NCBI GenBank assembly: GCA_028564705.1
Contig: JAPXFQ010002822.1
Coordinates: forward strand, 1,736,001-1,800,000
Direction: 5' to 3'
Length of the DNA stretch: 64,000 nt
From: Apricaphanius iberus
Lineage: Eukaryota; Chordata; Actinopteri; Cyprinodontiformes; Aphaniidae
This document shows positions 12,703 to 25,490 of this stretch, one piece after another. The notes under the pieces are model-generated. The model saw only the letters and a program-made list of their open reading frames with translations, did not search any database and was not told the DNA's origin. Made by a program: the position numbers and the translations under genes. Numbering within the stretch: the first letter of the stretch is position 1; each line of letters begins with the position of its first letter.

Positions 12703-13630
12703 CCTGGGCCCGTAACCCTAAATAATTTTTGTGCAAAAAGTGGCTCCTAGCGGCCAAATTTTAAGAAAATTCTCAGAGTCATGACGTTTTCTTAGAATTT
12801 CCCCTAAAAGTGACACAAAAATCCCACTTAATATAAAAGCTATTCCTCAAGATTCCTAGCGCTTAAAAGGGCTCCTAAGGCGAGATCTGCTAAGAGCAGG
12901 GAAGAGGACTTTTAGTGGCTTAGGAGTTCTCCTAAGCGGCTGTGTTTGTAGGATATTTGTTAACAAGCCTTCATAAATAGACCAGCCAGCAATCACAGAC
13001 ATTGATAAAAGCTGAGCCGTGTTACCCTCGTTAAGACCACACTGAGTTGTAACGTTGCAATTTCTACTTCATTAAGGACAGCCCCTTGAGATAAGCCATC
13101 TTGTTTTCAATGGAGTCCATATGGGAGGGAAAGTACAAAAAATGCCAGCTAGGATATTAATATGAGCAAATAAGCAACAAAACATTATTTGAACAGGGTG
13201 TAATGACCTTAAGTTTTCACATATTTTAGATTCTAATGTTAGGCTATAACCCCTACAGCTTACTATTCATTTTCCAGATATTTTTTTGAATGTGAGATAC
13301 TATTTACAATTACAGTCTGCATAAGATTAGAATGTATAATTATGTTTATTGAATTGAGGGTACATCCTTTGCTCATTATCACCAAAAGTTCATTTTTATC
13401 AAACTTATAGGATCAACCAATCACAGCTTTTGAAATGATGACTCATACCTAGCAACGGGGTTCACCACACCTCCTCACTAAGATAGGATTTTCCATCCAT
13501 TCCTTGCTCAGAGTTAACTGAAAATGTTCTGGAATCACTTCTAAGCTAAAACTCCTGGCAAGGAATTTTTTAGGTTAAGTTAGGAGCTCTCTGAAAGGAT
13601 TCTCAGAATCTTTAGGGATACGAGACCAGG
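12703..13630. mobile_element. Candidate non-autonomous DNA transposon with 20-bp terminal inverted repeats
   Basis: The left end CCTGGGCCCGTAACCCTAAA (12703-12722) matches the minus-strand reading of the right end, CCTGGTCTCGTATCCCTAAA (13611-13630), at 17 of 20 positions. The first 250 bp are full of variants of CTCCTAAG and its complement (for example TTAGGAGTTCTCCTAAGCG), and the last 100 bp contain GTTAGGAGCTCTC, a subterminal motif pattern typical of transposase-binding ends. I recognise no transposase. No convincing target duplication is visible, so the superfamily is left open. Confidence 0.6.
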
Positions 13631-16544
13631 ACTTTTATCGTTGCAGGATGTTTGTCATGTGGGTATTTTTTGAGGCAGGGAGTTATTTTTGTTTCTCTCG
13701 TTGGAATCACATTTGTTGTTTCTGGGTGGAAGCCAGGTTGCATGCATTGAGTCTGTTTGTTTGAGTGTAAAAATGTATCTGATATGTGTCTAATATAATC
13801 TGTCTAAACTAAACGTGCCTGACTGGAGTTCAGGCAGAAAGTAGATCTAAATGCCACTTTCCCCCATAGCCTATTTCCTTATTAAATCCAAATATTAATT
13901 AATACCAGAGACATATTGTACCATTTTAAGCAGACTGTAGGCTACACTATCCCTCTAATGTCATCATAATTTGATTATCTGCTGTTTTGCACATGTCTTA
14001 TTGATTACTGCATTTGGAGTAATCAGGCTAATTTTACTGGAATTATCCCCTATTTGACGATAATTTCTTAGTGTTCTTTATGTCATCCAAATTTCCTTTC
14101 TATTGATTTTAATTCCTTTGTGTTCCATTTTTTCTGCAGTTTGTAATCTTATATTGATATATATGGTTTTATATCACGTTTTCAAAACAATCTTTTGACA
14201 GGAGTTGTATGATACTTTCTTAATTTTGTTAGCCTTAACTTTTTATTGTTTTTGCTATGAGTTTTGATTTTCATGCTCATGTTTACACATTATTTGGACT
14301 TTTTCTATATTTGGTTATGTTTTTAACTACATTTAAAGTGGTGAAGCGTATTTCAATTTAAAAACTGACATGATTCTGCTGTATTGCCAGAAATAAATTA
14401 CTAAAACTACAACTTGAACTTTTTATTCCCTGTAAAACCTTGCATGGTGGTAGAGAATTCATCTCACAATTATACAGTATGGCTGTAGGTTCAATCCCAG
14501 CTTCCGTCTAAAGTGCTCTCTTTAGGGTTTATCTGTACTGGGATCATTTTCTGTGGTAATAATTAGCCACCTCCCCTCTGCACCTCTGGTTCTCACCCAG
14601 CTGTACTGCATTCTCCTTATTAGCTTCCATAGAGTCTCATGCAACTCAATCACCTTCCTGGTCATTTCAATTACCCCCTTGGTAGACTTAAGCATCATCT
14701 GTAGTCTTCCTTGCTGGGTTTTCCTATTCCCAAAGGTTTTGTTGTTGCGGTTCTTCCAGTTAGACTTCCTTCAGTTCCTCATTTTTGTAAGTCTTTTATC
14801 TTAATGGATTACTGTCAGAATGATTATAAACTTTCTGTTTTCCTGTGTTTACCTGGGTTCATCAACATCATGTAATATGATATTAAAGCTGAACTTTCTC
14901 TGAAGAAATAAATAAAATAAATTATTCAACTTAAATTTAATACTAAAAACGGCTATTCAGTCAGGTAAAGTCCAGCTTTCAGTAACCTTATTAAACTTAG
15001 GTATTTTCTGTCACTTGTGGTGGAGCTAAAGAGCTCCTTTCGTTGCGTTTTACATATCATCTACAGGAAAAATACTTTTTTTGTCGTTGAGTTCCCTGAT
15101 TTCATTTGTAACCAATGCTGTGCAGAGTAGTGAACCAAAGAATCCTGACAAAATAATACAAGTAGCCTCAAACAGTAGTAATGTTAGGTAAATGTCTACA
15201 CTCTGATTCCCACAAATGCATAAAATGAGTCCAAAGTTATACATTTAGCTTTCAAATCTTCAGACCATTAGCGGCAAAATGAAAAAATAATTCTGCTCAT
15301 TAGGCTCTGCTAAAAGGTTTTTTGACAACAAGATTAACTGCATCTCAACAGTGGCCCTTGTTATTTCTCTGTTTCCCATTTATTTTCTGACAATAATTAC
15401 CTCTTTTTAATGGGGAAAAGTAAGGTTTTGGTAAAGACCTCCATTGGCTCATTTAGAGCTGAAGACATGGGTGGAAATTGGGCCCAGATGTGAAAATTCA
15501 CAGGCTCTATCAGTAATTCATTGATGCTAAACACTATACTGAAATCAGATGCTGTATAAAAATGAATAGCATAAGTCATCCCTCTTATGATGCTGGCCTC
15601 TTTTAACATCAGTAAAAACCAAGAGTATGGTTTGGTGTATGCATGATTCATGTCACATTGATGGTTTTATACTTAAATGTGAATGCTTAAGTAATTCTGT
15701 CTTTGGAGAGAAGGAACCAAAGAAACATGCAGGTAAACAAACTTAAACTATGAACAGATGATGAACTGGGAATCAGAGATTGCACACAAACACGGTACAT
15801 ACGGTGCTTCAAGTAAACAAGCAAAGGAGCAAATGTTCAGACTATCAAATAGAGATTTACTTCTTCAGCGACTCATTCACAGCTGCAGACTATTAGATGC
15901 AAAGTAAGCTGCATTTCTCTCCCACATTATAGATTAGAGTAGCAAAGCGCATGTACCATTTTCATGGTGAAATGTTGATTTATGGGAATATCTCTGCATA
16001 ATATCTCATACATTGAAATACTGTTTCCCATAAGACTGACACATTTATGAGTCATAAAACTTGATTCTAAAAGCCGATGGAAACCTGATTGACTTTCTGA
16101 TTTTAAAGAGGATAAATTCCAGATTGAGAAAATGTATCCAGAGATTCCTCAGTAATGTCTGATAGTATAATAGATAACTATAAGTATATACTGTTTAATA
16201 TATGATTAACCAGGACAACCATATGAAAATCGAGCATGTACAGTACTTGTGTGGACTTCTGTGGTTTTGCTTTGCTAAGATTCCTGGTCACCCGTGGGTT
16301 GTCCTTCATTAGTCGGTGATCTAATGAGATTATGCGGGCAATTCATAACAGGCACAGAAAGCAGTATTTAAATGAGGACTTTGCGGGGGCTGCTGTGTGT
16401 GCCAGTGAGCTTTGTCATAGCTAGAGAGAGGAATATTTTATTTTTAAAATCAGATATTTTATTTTTAGGCCAATTTGCCCAGTCCTAATTTGCACATGGA
16501 TTCATTATGTGTCTTTGGCCAAATTAAGGGGGGGAATTGACATT
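13631..16544. other. Intron 1 spacer with possible SINE-head remnant
   Basis: Around 14440-14520 a tRNA-like segment includes GTAGGTTCAATCCC, close to a pol III B box, beside GCATGGTGGTAGAG. It may be the head of a degraded SINE. The pyrimidine-rich sequence from about 14553 to 14880 has phrases like those in the minus-strand reading of the 9082-9352 repeat and may be a distant relative. The rest of the stretch has no recognised content. Confidence 0.35.
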
Positions 16545-17800
16545 CAGGTGCTGGTCATAAAATCATGAAACATGACAAAAACATAATGAAAAAGTTGATT
16601 TGATTAGATTTTTTTTTATTTGATTTTCAGTAAATCCATTCAAAAAGTTAGATAAAAGTTAGATAAATTAGATTCCTTCATTACACACAGAATAAAGTAT
16701 TTCAATTGTTTATTTATTTTCATGATTATAACTGACAACTAATCAAAGTCCCAAATTAAGTATCTCAGAATTTTAAAATATTGTGAAAATGTTCAATATT
16801 GAAGACACCTGTCGCCACACTAATCAGCTAATTAACTCAAAAAACCTGCAAAAGCCTTCACATTTTCTCTCAATCTAGTTCTGTAGGCTACACAATCATG
16901 GGGAGGACTGCTGACTTGACAGTTTCCCAAAAGACGACCATTGACACTTTGCACAAGTAGGCTATTACACAAAATGTTGTTCTGAAGAGGCTGGCTGTTC
17001 ACAGAGCTCTGTGTCCATGCACATTAAAAGAGAGACAAAGGGAAGGACAAGATGTGGTAGAAAAAATGGTGTACAAGCAATTGGGATAACCGCACCCTCG
17101 AGGATTGTGAAACAAATGCCCAAGAATTCAGAAAATGTGGGGGGGATACAGAAAGAGTGGATTACAGCTGGAGTCAGTGCTTCAAGACACACAGATGTCT
17201 GCAAAACATTAATTTCAGCTGTTGTATTATTGGGTCAAGCCACTCTTAGGCACAATCATCATATCTTGAGGTCCTGTTTAAAGTTTCCACAGTCAGTGAT
17301 GGTTTGGGGTGCCATGTCATCTGCTGGTGTTGGTCCATTTTTTTTTTTCTGAGGTCCAATGCAGCGGACTAGCAGGAAGTTTTAGAGCATTTCAGGCTTC
17401 CTGCTGCTGACCAACTTTATGAAGATGCAGTTTTCATTTTTCTAACACGACTTGGCACCTTCACACACTGCCAAAGCTTCCGCTACCTACCATGGTATCT
17501 CTGTTCTTGATAGGCTAGCAAACACACCTGACCTTAACCCCATAGAAAATATACGGTGTATTGTGAAGAGGAAGATGCAACATGCCAGACTCAACAATTC
17601 AAAAGAGCTGAAGGCCACTATCAGAGCAACATGGGCTCTCAAACCCCATAAACAGAGCCACAGACTAATTGACTCCATGCCATGCCGCTTTGCTACAGTA
17701 ATCCAGGCCAAAGGAGCCCCAACTAAATATTGAGTGCTGTACAGGTTCATACTTTTCAGTTGGCCAACATTTCTTAAAATCTTTTATTTGTTGCATTTTC
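16545..17800 (+). mobile_element. Decayed Tc1/mariner transposon
   Basis: The left part begins CAGGTGCTGGTCATAAAATC, continues through a recognisable Tc1 end and leader ('CAATATTGAAGACACCTG', 'CTAATCAGCTAATTAACTCA'), and leads into transposase sequence. The right terminal repeat is missing or unrecognisable after about 17800. The copy is therefore 3'-truncated and immobile. Confidence 0.85.
16898..17733 (+). pseudogene. Tc1 transposase pseudogene (3'-truncated element)
   Basis: Starts at the family ATG (MGRTADLTVSQKTTIDTL) and ends at a TGA after GAPTKY. Recognisable parts include the N-terminal DNA-binding region (17011-17200), the SVMVWGAMSS block near 17300, HDLAPSHTAK containing the second catalytic Asp, and PDLNPIEN with the catalytic Glu. 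A central segment between about 17217 and 17250, which should hold the first catalytic Asp, is deleted. Two frameshifts break the frame around 17340-17455. A functional Tc1 transposase has about 340 residues; this locus cannot encode one. Confidence 0.85.
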
Positions 17801-18519
17801 ATCAAAGGCAAATGCACTAAATGGATTATGTCTATCCTCCTGTGGGTGTAACAGGTGCAGTCTTACCTGCGTGTGGATAGTAATGTGGTTGTTTTAACGA
17901 CCGCTAACCTTTAATAGACCAGTTCCCATATGTTCTGAAAATATTAAAAAACATATTGCTTTGGACATAACTGAATTTGTTCATAGCTGCAACCATGTTA
18001 CACTTGCTTTTAACTGACAAATATTATTTTAGATTTGGGGATTCTCAACAAATAATGCTGTTATTATGAAGGATGATAATTCTAAGCATAGTTGTTTCTC
18101 TTTTATTAAAATAATAATGGAGCCATTCATATTTCTGGAACTTTTTTGTTTTTGTCCATTTTCTTATATTTTCTTGTTTGGTTTGTGAAAGACTTTGTGA
18201 TCACTATCACATACATTTAACTTATTCAATTTAATTACTCTTCATTGCTAAGTTTTACGATTACAGTCAAAGATTTATGGCATCAGTCGACACAGACTTT
18301 AATATCTCTATTTTAGCTTCAAGTAGGTACATGTGTAATAGACAGTTTTTTCGCAGTTTTGATTTGTATTTCAGTAAATTTCATTAAATTTGCTTTAAAA
18401 TATCTGGTTTTTAATACTTTGGTGCGCTTTTTAAAGCATGAAATTAATAGATTTATCCTTACCATTTTGGGTTTGCCCTTATGTTTTATGTCGTTACCAA
18501 AATGTTTTTCTTTCATTTC
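17801..18519. other. Intron 1 spacer without recognised feature
   Basis: Very AT-rich sequence with no recognised repeat, exon or RNA. Overlapping short frames on both strands (18319-18589) lack motifs. Confidence 0.5.
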
Positions 18520-18965
18520 ATTAGGCAAGGCAAATTTGTGTTGCATACTTTCAACAACAAGGCAATTCAAGGTACTTTACATTTTTTGAGGAGAACAATA
18601 AAAGTATCAAATCCAAAATCGGAGACACAAAAACATAACTTAAACCTAATTGAAGGCAGCTCCAAACAGATGAGTTTTTAGCTTTGATTTTAATGAACTG
18701 AGTGCTTCAGCAGCTTTGCAGTGGTCTGGGAGGTTGTTCTAGATAAGGGGAGCATAGAAGCTGAAAGCTGCTTCTCCATGTTTGGTTTGGATTCTAGGGA
18801 GCATTAGTAAACTAGAGTTGGAAGACCTGAGTTGTCTGGGGAGTTGCTATAGTGACAACAAATTTTCAACATACTTTACTGCTAAGCCATTTAATGATTT
18901 ACAAACTAGAAAAAAGTGTTTTGAAGTCTATTCTCCGACCTACATAAAACACACAGCAGGTTGTC
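18520..18965 (-). mobile_element. L2/Rex1-like LINE fragment, copy 2
   Basis: The same family and orientation as the fragments at 10555 and 22165. Shared wording on the + strand includes CAACAACAAGGCAATTCAAGG (near 18550), GCAGCTTTGCAGTGGTCTGG, CTTCTCCATGTTTGG and TTTGAAGTCTATTCTC. In sense orientation these cover the last residues of the reverse-transcriptase ORF and the 3' untranslated end. The palm motifs are absent, so this copy is the most severely 5'-truncated of the three. Confidence 0.75.
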
Positions 18966-21614
18966 AAAGATGGTCTAATACTGGTTCATACACTTAACAT
19001 AAATTAATGTCACTTATCCACTATAATGTGTTTTGTTCATCTTTTCATTTTTGTGTGTGTGGATCTCAACCTGGAAAACACAGCAAAAATATTTGTGGTT
19101 GTAGCAATATTGTTAACAAATTAGGTTTTACAAGCATTTTATATAACTTTTCTTCCACAGTTTTGTTGTTGTAAAATTAGTCTGCTATAATCAATTATTA
19201 AAATAGTTGTGTATTTTTTTGTCTTTTGGCCTGACCTCCAGCTACATTTCTTGTTGTGGAGCTGATAATGTCTCCTTATGATAACTTTTTTTTATGTGCA
19301 AAAGCAATTCACTTGGTTAAAATGATCAAAGCATCTAAAATGAAGCAATGAATTTCCTTCACTGGTTTATTTGCCACTGAAGCTGGCTTTGTCATATTCA
19401 GGGTTGCTGGAAGGGGGGCCCTCATTAGGCAGCTCTCATTAGGCAGCACTGTTTCCATATGTTGTGCTATCAGTTGCTTATTTCACAATTACAACTTCAG
19501 GTTTATAAAACACTACCACAAGCATACAGACACAGTTAATTCAATACACTTCTGTCCCAAAGCATCTCCTAATACTTCCTCTATTATAATCTCACGTGCA
19601 GAGGATATTATGTGTCCATTACACTGTTATATTCGTTTGCAAGGAAAGAATATGTTTTACTGATTCAAACTGGATCAGGGTGCAGTGCAACACGTGAACA
19701 TGGCCATCGCTCTGAGCCATTTCACTTTGCCTTTTCCCTCATCATGATTTTCAAATTACAGATCTGATATTGAATTTTGATGGGTTACTCACAATCACCT
19801 CTTTCTGTGTTTACAGCGCTCTTCTAATGAGATCACTTTGATTTCTAATGAGATATCTGAACAGCAAAGGGGCACTGAAGCCTAATTATCACAGCATTGA
19901 TTCATTTATAGTTGCTATTTTTATATCTTTAAGTAAAAAAATAAAATAATTTATATCTATTGCTGGAGGTTGTTTCCATAAAACAAGCACAGACAGAAGA
20001 CAGGTTGGTTTCATTTCAATTCTCGGTTGGTGTAAGTGTTGCCTGAAGAACAATAATCAAAGTTGCATCAGAATTTTCTTGCTATGCTGGGCTAGAACTG
20101 GGTGTTTTTAAACAGAGAGTTGGAATTCATTGTGGCTTTTGTAGTAACACCCTGAATAAGAGAGAGAAACTATTTCTAGTTGGGTCAGTTCATAACCAGA
20201 TATCTACAATCCTGAAATGAATGTATAAACTTTTCACAAGTCTTGCTGTTGAACATTTACTTGCATCTAAGCTCATGGTTATTTCTACTTAAGGCCCCGT
20301 TTGTTTATTGAGTGAAAACGCCTGCCGCTAAACAGAATCCATAAAACATAACTAGTCAAGGTAACGATCTGATGCAATAATAACGCAGTGATAGGCCCAC
20401 ATTTTTTCGCAGGTCAACTTTATATTATACCTTATTGTATTAAGTTTTGCTGATCGCTACAAATTATTGTTGAAAGACGTCCCTCCATTTCATATTACGA
20501 AAGAAAATAGATTTCCTTCAAGGCAGCTCAGTACTCCCAATCCCTCCCCCTAATGATGTGATCATATTCTTTATTAGGTTCCTTGGCCATTAAAACATAC
20601 CCTTGGCAGCTGGATTCACACTGATGGCATTATTAGTGAAATAGTTATTCACGAAAATCCCTTATCCAGGAATGACAGTTTTTATGATCACCCCCAAATT
20701 CGAATCACTTTTTCCTGATCCGATTGCAGACATTTATTGAAAATTTATTTAAACTCCAGCTATAACCCTTTGAATTATGTTGCTGACCGACAGACCGACG
20801 GAAACCTCACCGAAAACATAACCTCGTTGGGTAACATAATAATTTTTGATTTGAATGTGGAAAAAAGAGATGCATACTGTTAAATGAAGCTGTCAAGTTC
20901 ATTATCATGGGAGCAGTTGAATTTATACATTTTAGAAGTAATGTTTACTGTTTCCTACTGCCAAACGCTTACAGTTTCTGTACCTCTAGAGTAGGGTTGG
21001 AGCCGAACCTGAATAAAGCTGTCACTTCTTCCAGCTTTCAACAGTTTAAATTGAGTCAGCGCCTTGGTGGCAGGCAGTCTCCCACAGTTATATTATAGTT
21101 ATATGCGGCTAACCCAAACTTAATAATAAATATGGTGAATACCATGCGCATACCATGCTGTGCCCCAGGATACCATAACAGACATGGACAAAGATCCAGC
21201 ACGCAGAAAAACGTTGGATTATTGCAACGAACCACGGCAGCGATCAGCTAAAATTAAGCTCTGAAACTTCATTGACAATAACATAAATTAGAAGTTTAAC
21301 GAGGAAAAAAAAATGTATGCCTCTTTTTTGAGTTTGACTGAAAAACAAATACTTTCCCCCCCTTATTAAGTACAGATACCGACTGCACATACCCTACTCT
21401 AAAGGTAGAATGTCCCCCGTGTCCTTCAGATATCAGCACCACAGATCCATGGTGTTACATAGATTTGTAAATTGTCTGGTTGGCTCAGCAGAATATAGCG
21501 TCTATATACAGTAGCTACTGCTGCTTTCCCCCTCTTAATCTGTATAATGTTTTGTACATGTATTACGAATACAGTTTCAATTTGAACCTTTCTGACAAAT
21601 GGTAACAACCTGGG
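18966..21614. other. Intron 1 spacer with one small tandem duplication
   Basis: A 14-bp unit CTCATTAGGCAGCT is tandemly repeated twice at 19421-19448 (last base changed). Nothing else recognised in 2.6 kb. Confidence 0.5.
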
Positions 21615-21720
21615 CCTTGCAGCAAGAATGTTCTACGATTGAGTTCCAGCCTGGATGTCTGTCTGCATGGAGTTATGCTTTCCCTATGCATGCCTTCTCT
21701 CTGGCTATTCCACAGCGGTT
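21615..21720 (+). repeat. Fragment of the 8138-type fish repeat (head)
   Basis: The phrases TTGCAGCAAGAATGTTCT, GAGTTCCAGCCTGG and GCATGGAGTTATGCTTTC follow the order of the head of the interspersed repeat at 8138-8440, here on the + strand. The B box is degraded and the copy stops after about 100 bp. Confidence 0.4.
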
Positions 21721-21759
21721 GCATTGACAAATATTTTCTGGTTTTGACTGAGAAAGATT

Positions 21760-22140
21760 TTATTTATACATCTGACCACTTAGTGTAGATGTGCAGACAT
21801 TTTTTACTTTACACACAGATTACAGGTTACAAAATAAAAAAAAGAGTAAAAAAAGATTCCCAAGAGAGCATCTGATTGTCATTTCAGACCAAGATACCAT
21901 AATCCAGGCTTCTCGCTAACTGGCAGCTGACAGCATATTGAAGAATTACTCTTACTGAAGTTTTGGATTTTTTTCACTCCAAAGAGTCTGACGTCATACC
22001 GCTGGATTTGCTTGTGGGGCAGGAAATGCCTCATTCAGGGAGTCTTCCCGACTTCTGATCACTTCAATCGGAGAAATGTTCTCTAATTTCAAAACTTTGG
22101 ATTAAGTGGCACCTAATTCCCGATTCTAATGTTTGGCAGT
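21760..22140 (+). repeat. Unclassified dispersed segment, copy A (partner at 60720-61080)
   Basis: Shares an ordered series of blocks with 60720-61080: CTGACCACTT, GCAGACATTTTT, GAGAGCATCTGA / GAACATCTGAG, ATTTCAGACC / ATCTCAGACC, ATACC, TCTCGCTA, GTGACAGCA-like, TTGAAGA and TTCTGATCACTTCAAT. The two differ by substitutions and by an insertion of several tens of bases in the later copy. No terminal repeat, pol III box or coding frame is evident. It could be an unrecognised ancient repeat or a segmental duplication within the gene. Confidence 0.6.
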
Positions 22141-22164
22141 GGAGTGTGGATTAAGGCTCCAGAA

Positions 22165-23170
22165 AAATATCTAGACAAGGCAACTTTGTTTGTATAGTAC
22201 ACCTTTAACAACAAAGCAATACAAAGGTGCTTTCGATGATTAGGGGATTAAAAAAAGCTACAATTAACCAACAATGTAACCAAGAAAAAGAATATTAGGA
22301 CACACATGGCTAATTAAAATATGACATTCCAGCTATTATTAAACAATTAATCAAAGGCAACTCTAACAGATCAGTTTTTAGTTTTGATTTAAATAAACTC
22401 AGTATTGCAGCAGCTTTGCAGTGGTCTGGAAGTTTAAGATAAGGGGAGTATAAAAACTGAAAGCTACTTCTCCATGTTTGGTTCTGATTCTAGGGATAAT
22501 TAGTTGGTTAGAGGTAGATGACCTGACTGGTCTGGTGGGTTGATATCGTGACAACAAGTCTTTAACATACTTTAGTGCTGAGCCATTCAGTGATTTATAA
22601 TCTAGTTAAAATATTTTGAAGTCTATTCTCTGTGCTACAGGGAGCCAGTATAAGGACTTTAGAACTGGGGAGATGTGCTCTACTCTCCTGGTTCTAGTGA
22701 GGACACAAGCAGCAGCGTTCTGGATCAGCTGCTGCTGTCTGATTGACTCTTAAGGCAGACCAGATCAATCCCATAACAGATAAATGCATGAATATGTTTT
22801 TCAAGGTCCTGTTGCGACATCAGTCCTTTAACCCTAGAAATGTTCTTCAGGTGATGGTAGGCTGACCTTGTTATTGCCTTTATGTGACCTTGGAGGTTCA
22901 GGCCTGAGTCCATTATTACAACTACATTTCAGGGCCGATCAGTAGTTTCTAGCTGTATTAACTGAAGGTGTTTACTGACTCTTGATGTTCCTTTTCAGGA
23001 AAACAAATAATTAGTTCAATATTGTTTCTATTCAGTTAGAGAAAATTGTTAGATCAACCCACTGTTTTGCTCAATACATTCATTTAGGGTTTGGATAGTT
23101 TCCAAGTCACCTGGTGACATTGAAATGCAAAGTTGAGTATATTCTGCATAGTTGTAGTAACTAAACCCCC
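22165..23170 (-). mobile_element. L2/Rex1-like LINE fragment, copy 3 (longest)
   Basis: In sense orientation (minus strand) it covers the reverse-transcriptase region from just after the catalytic loop to the 3' end. The minus-strand frame at 22725-22913 reads MDSGLNLQGHIKAITRSAYH and NISRVKGLMSQQDLEKHIHA, parallel to the first copy. The catalytic loop (around 23130-23150) has decayed from YADD to something like YAEY. The 3' end at about 22170 carries the family end, ACAAGGCAACTTTG on the + strand. Frameshifts and stops rule out function. Confidence 0.78.
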
Positions 23171-24554
23171 ATTAGAAGTCAAAACCTCATAAAAATAACC
23201 TTTTCAGTAATCCAACTATTTGATTACGTAGCAGTGGGTGCATATCTCAGGTCGATGCATTGCAGGAGGAAGTTGTCACACTGTATGTTTAGGCCACAGC
23301 AGGGGAACGTTTAATTTTTAAAGTGCAATCTTTAAAGTTAATTTTTTATGTGTAATTCTCTGTTTAGCTGGTCAGAGTGACAATTATTTCAAAATAATAA
23401 AAAATGAATTACTATTGCATATGTTAGAATTAAAAAAAAATTGACAGATAGAAATACTTTAGATGATGACAGGACCTTTTGGTCCTATGGGTCAAGACAC
23501 ATGACTGTTAGGTAAAATGGTCTATGAATGGATGGATGGATGGATGGATAACTACAACCTTCTCAAAACTAATATTACCAAACATATTCTACTTAACCTC
23601 AATGTATTTTTAGTTGATCCGCTTCATTTTTAAGACTATGAATTACTTCCTTGAAAATAGTCTACTTTACTTTTTTTTTTGCCCCCCCACACCCCCCCAC
23701 AGACTTTTTTCACTCTTGGACTCATAATCAAGAAACAAAGAAAGAAGGCATTAAGAAACATAACTGAGTTAACCACATTCTCCCATTTTAGATACTTCAA
23801 AACAAATTGAAATGGTTGTGTGTCAAAGCATATGTCTAATTAGTGTGTTTATGTGCGCGGATGCGGTGCCCGGGGGCCCGCGGAGCAAGCTAATGTAGCG
23901 GAAAATGCTTCTTAGCTGGGCCATGAAATAATGATGAGACACTGTGACTTAATCATGTTGACACGTGAAGCTTTCTCTTCATCTTCTCTTTCTTCACTTG
24001 TCCTTTCTTTTATCGGTCTGTCCCTCTGCTGCCTCCAATAAACTGACAGTCTGTCTTGTTTTGGTTCCAATGAACCCTTCTGAGTTGTAAATTCTTTATT
24101 ACTATATTGTTGGTTAAGGCTTTATCAAAAATAGTTACAACTATATTGGTACATTTATTACATAGAACAATAATTAATAAAATATAGGTTTAATTTGCAT
24201 GGAGTAGACTTTCTCAGCATTTTAACCTTTCTATTTTATTCTGTTTTGAAAATAACATTAAAAGCACTCTACTGCTAACAGGCAGACAAACAAAAAAAAC
24301 CTGGTGATATCATAACCTCCTTGGCGGAGGTAATAAAAAGTGAAGGGGACATGGATGGGGGAGTCATTTTTTTTTTTTTTTTTTTGTCATATGTGAACAC
24401 AAATTATTTGCATGTTTCTGTACTTTCCTTGGTTATGTGTACATGTTTGCTCCGATTTTTATTCACTTATCTTTGTTGACCTGACTTTCTGCCACACCTT
24501 CCTAGTTATATTTTTATCTGTATTTTTTTAACTCTTACTTGTCCTTTATTTTAG
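23171..24554. other. End of intron 1: simple repeats and splice acceptor
   Basis: Contains a short (GGAT)n run at about 23525-23549, C-rich runs near 23683-23700, a T19 tract at 24367-24385 and a small hairpin (ACCTCC-TTGGC-GGAGGT, 24315-24331). The last 30 bases form the polypyrimidine tract and AG acceptor of the ptprt exon that begins at 24555. Confidence 0.6.
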
Positions 24555-24680
24555 GTGGCTGTACATTTGAGGAGTCCTACAGCAGTTGTGGATACAGCGT
24601 CTCTTTAGGAACCAATGGATTTACTTGGGAACAAGTCAACTCCTGGGAAAAAACCACCATGGACCCTGCCCTGCCTACTG
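24555..24680 (+). CDS. ptprt: ptprt exon 2: N-terminal part of the MAM domain
   Basis: This 126-bp exon encodes a peptide starting GGCTFEE and containing [20 protein letters not shown], then ending near DPALPTG. It has the two early cysteines and the aromatic FTWEQ block of a MAM domain, the extracellular homophilic adhesion module of type IIB receptor tyrosine phosphatases. It is preceded by a pyrimidine-rich tract and AG at 24553-24554. It is followed by a GT donor (GTAGGC) at 24681. Both borders fall after the first base of a codon (phase 1-1), and the exon has 42 codon equivalents. From memory the GTNGFTWEQ run separates PTPRT from PTPRM and PTPRK, but no alignment was run. Exon 1, with the signal peptide, is upstream of the window. 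The downstream partner is the exon at 61630. An in-frame TTG-initiated reading frame that runs into this exon from the intron is not a real start. Confidence 0.85.
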
Positions 24681-25319
24681 GTAGGCTTCTATTCATTGTG
24701 TTCTTATCAAGCATTCGGAATGGTTTCAAAGTCACGAACGCAGTCTTTTTATTGCTTAGCCACCCATTGATGACACCCACTCAATTCGAGATGAGCTTTG
24801 GTCATAATAGTCATTCAAACTAAGCTGGGTTAACATTTTTTTCTTTCCAAATAGCTCATAGTCTTATGTAATATCAATACAAATAAGGACTAACCATTAA
24901 CTGGACAAATTCTAAATCTTATGAACACTCAAGATAAACATTAAAATAGTTGTTCAGAGAGCATCTCTTGTTTGTTTTGTCCTCTTTGATCACTTCCCTC
25001 CATGCCTGCTGTCTAGTTCTAGAGTCAGCCATCTGATCCCCGACAGAACCTGAGTGTTGGCCTTTTATCTAAGTTTCTTATTCTGTTTTTATATTTGATT
25101 TACATATTTGAGATATATGCTGTTATTTCCATATTTTTGAGCCTTTTTGGGTGAAACCATGTGCCAGATGCATGAACACAAACAAACGGCTAAAAATGTT
25201 GAACCACAGAAAACAGAACATTGTTGGTTTGAATTTCTGAGCAGTTTCTCTCTGCATTGCAACTCCCTGTGTGGACATCTCTAAGGGATATTAAAGTGAA
25301 AGGTTGTATGGTAAGTGTC

Positions 25320-25490
25320 CCGTGCATGTATGGTGCTTTATCAGACAGAGGACTCTAAACTGCTTTATGCTACATTCAGTCTTCAATGCACACATTCACA
25401 CACTGATGGTGGCAAGCTACATTGTAGCCACAGATGACTGACAGAGGTGAACTACCATTCATTCGGCACCGCCTGGCCAAAATGCTCAAA
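25320..25490 (-). repeat. SINE body fragment, minus strand (family of 36661)
   Basis: Read on the minus strand this matches the body of the SINE-like repeat at 36661-36890: GGCCAGGCGGTGCCGAATGA, CTGTCAGTCATCTGTGGC, TACAATGTAGCTTGCC, CAGTGTGTGAATGTGTG. The pol III head is missing, so the copy is partial. The stretch 24683-25319 before it has no recognised content. Confidence 0.5.

Noticed and set aside
24577..24780. Minus-strand frame across the exon at 24555
   Set aside because: Antisense shadow of a clearly coding MAM exon with canonical splice sites on the + strand.
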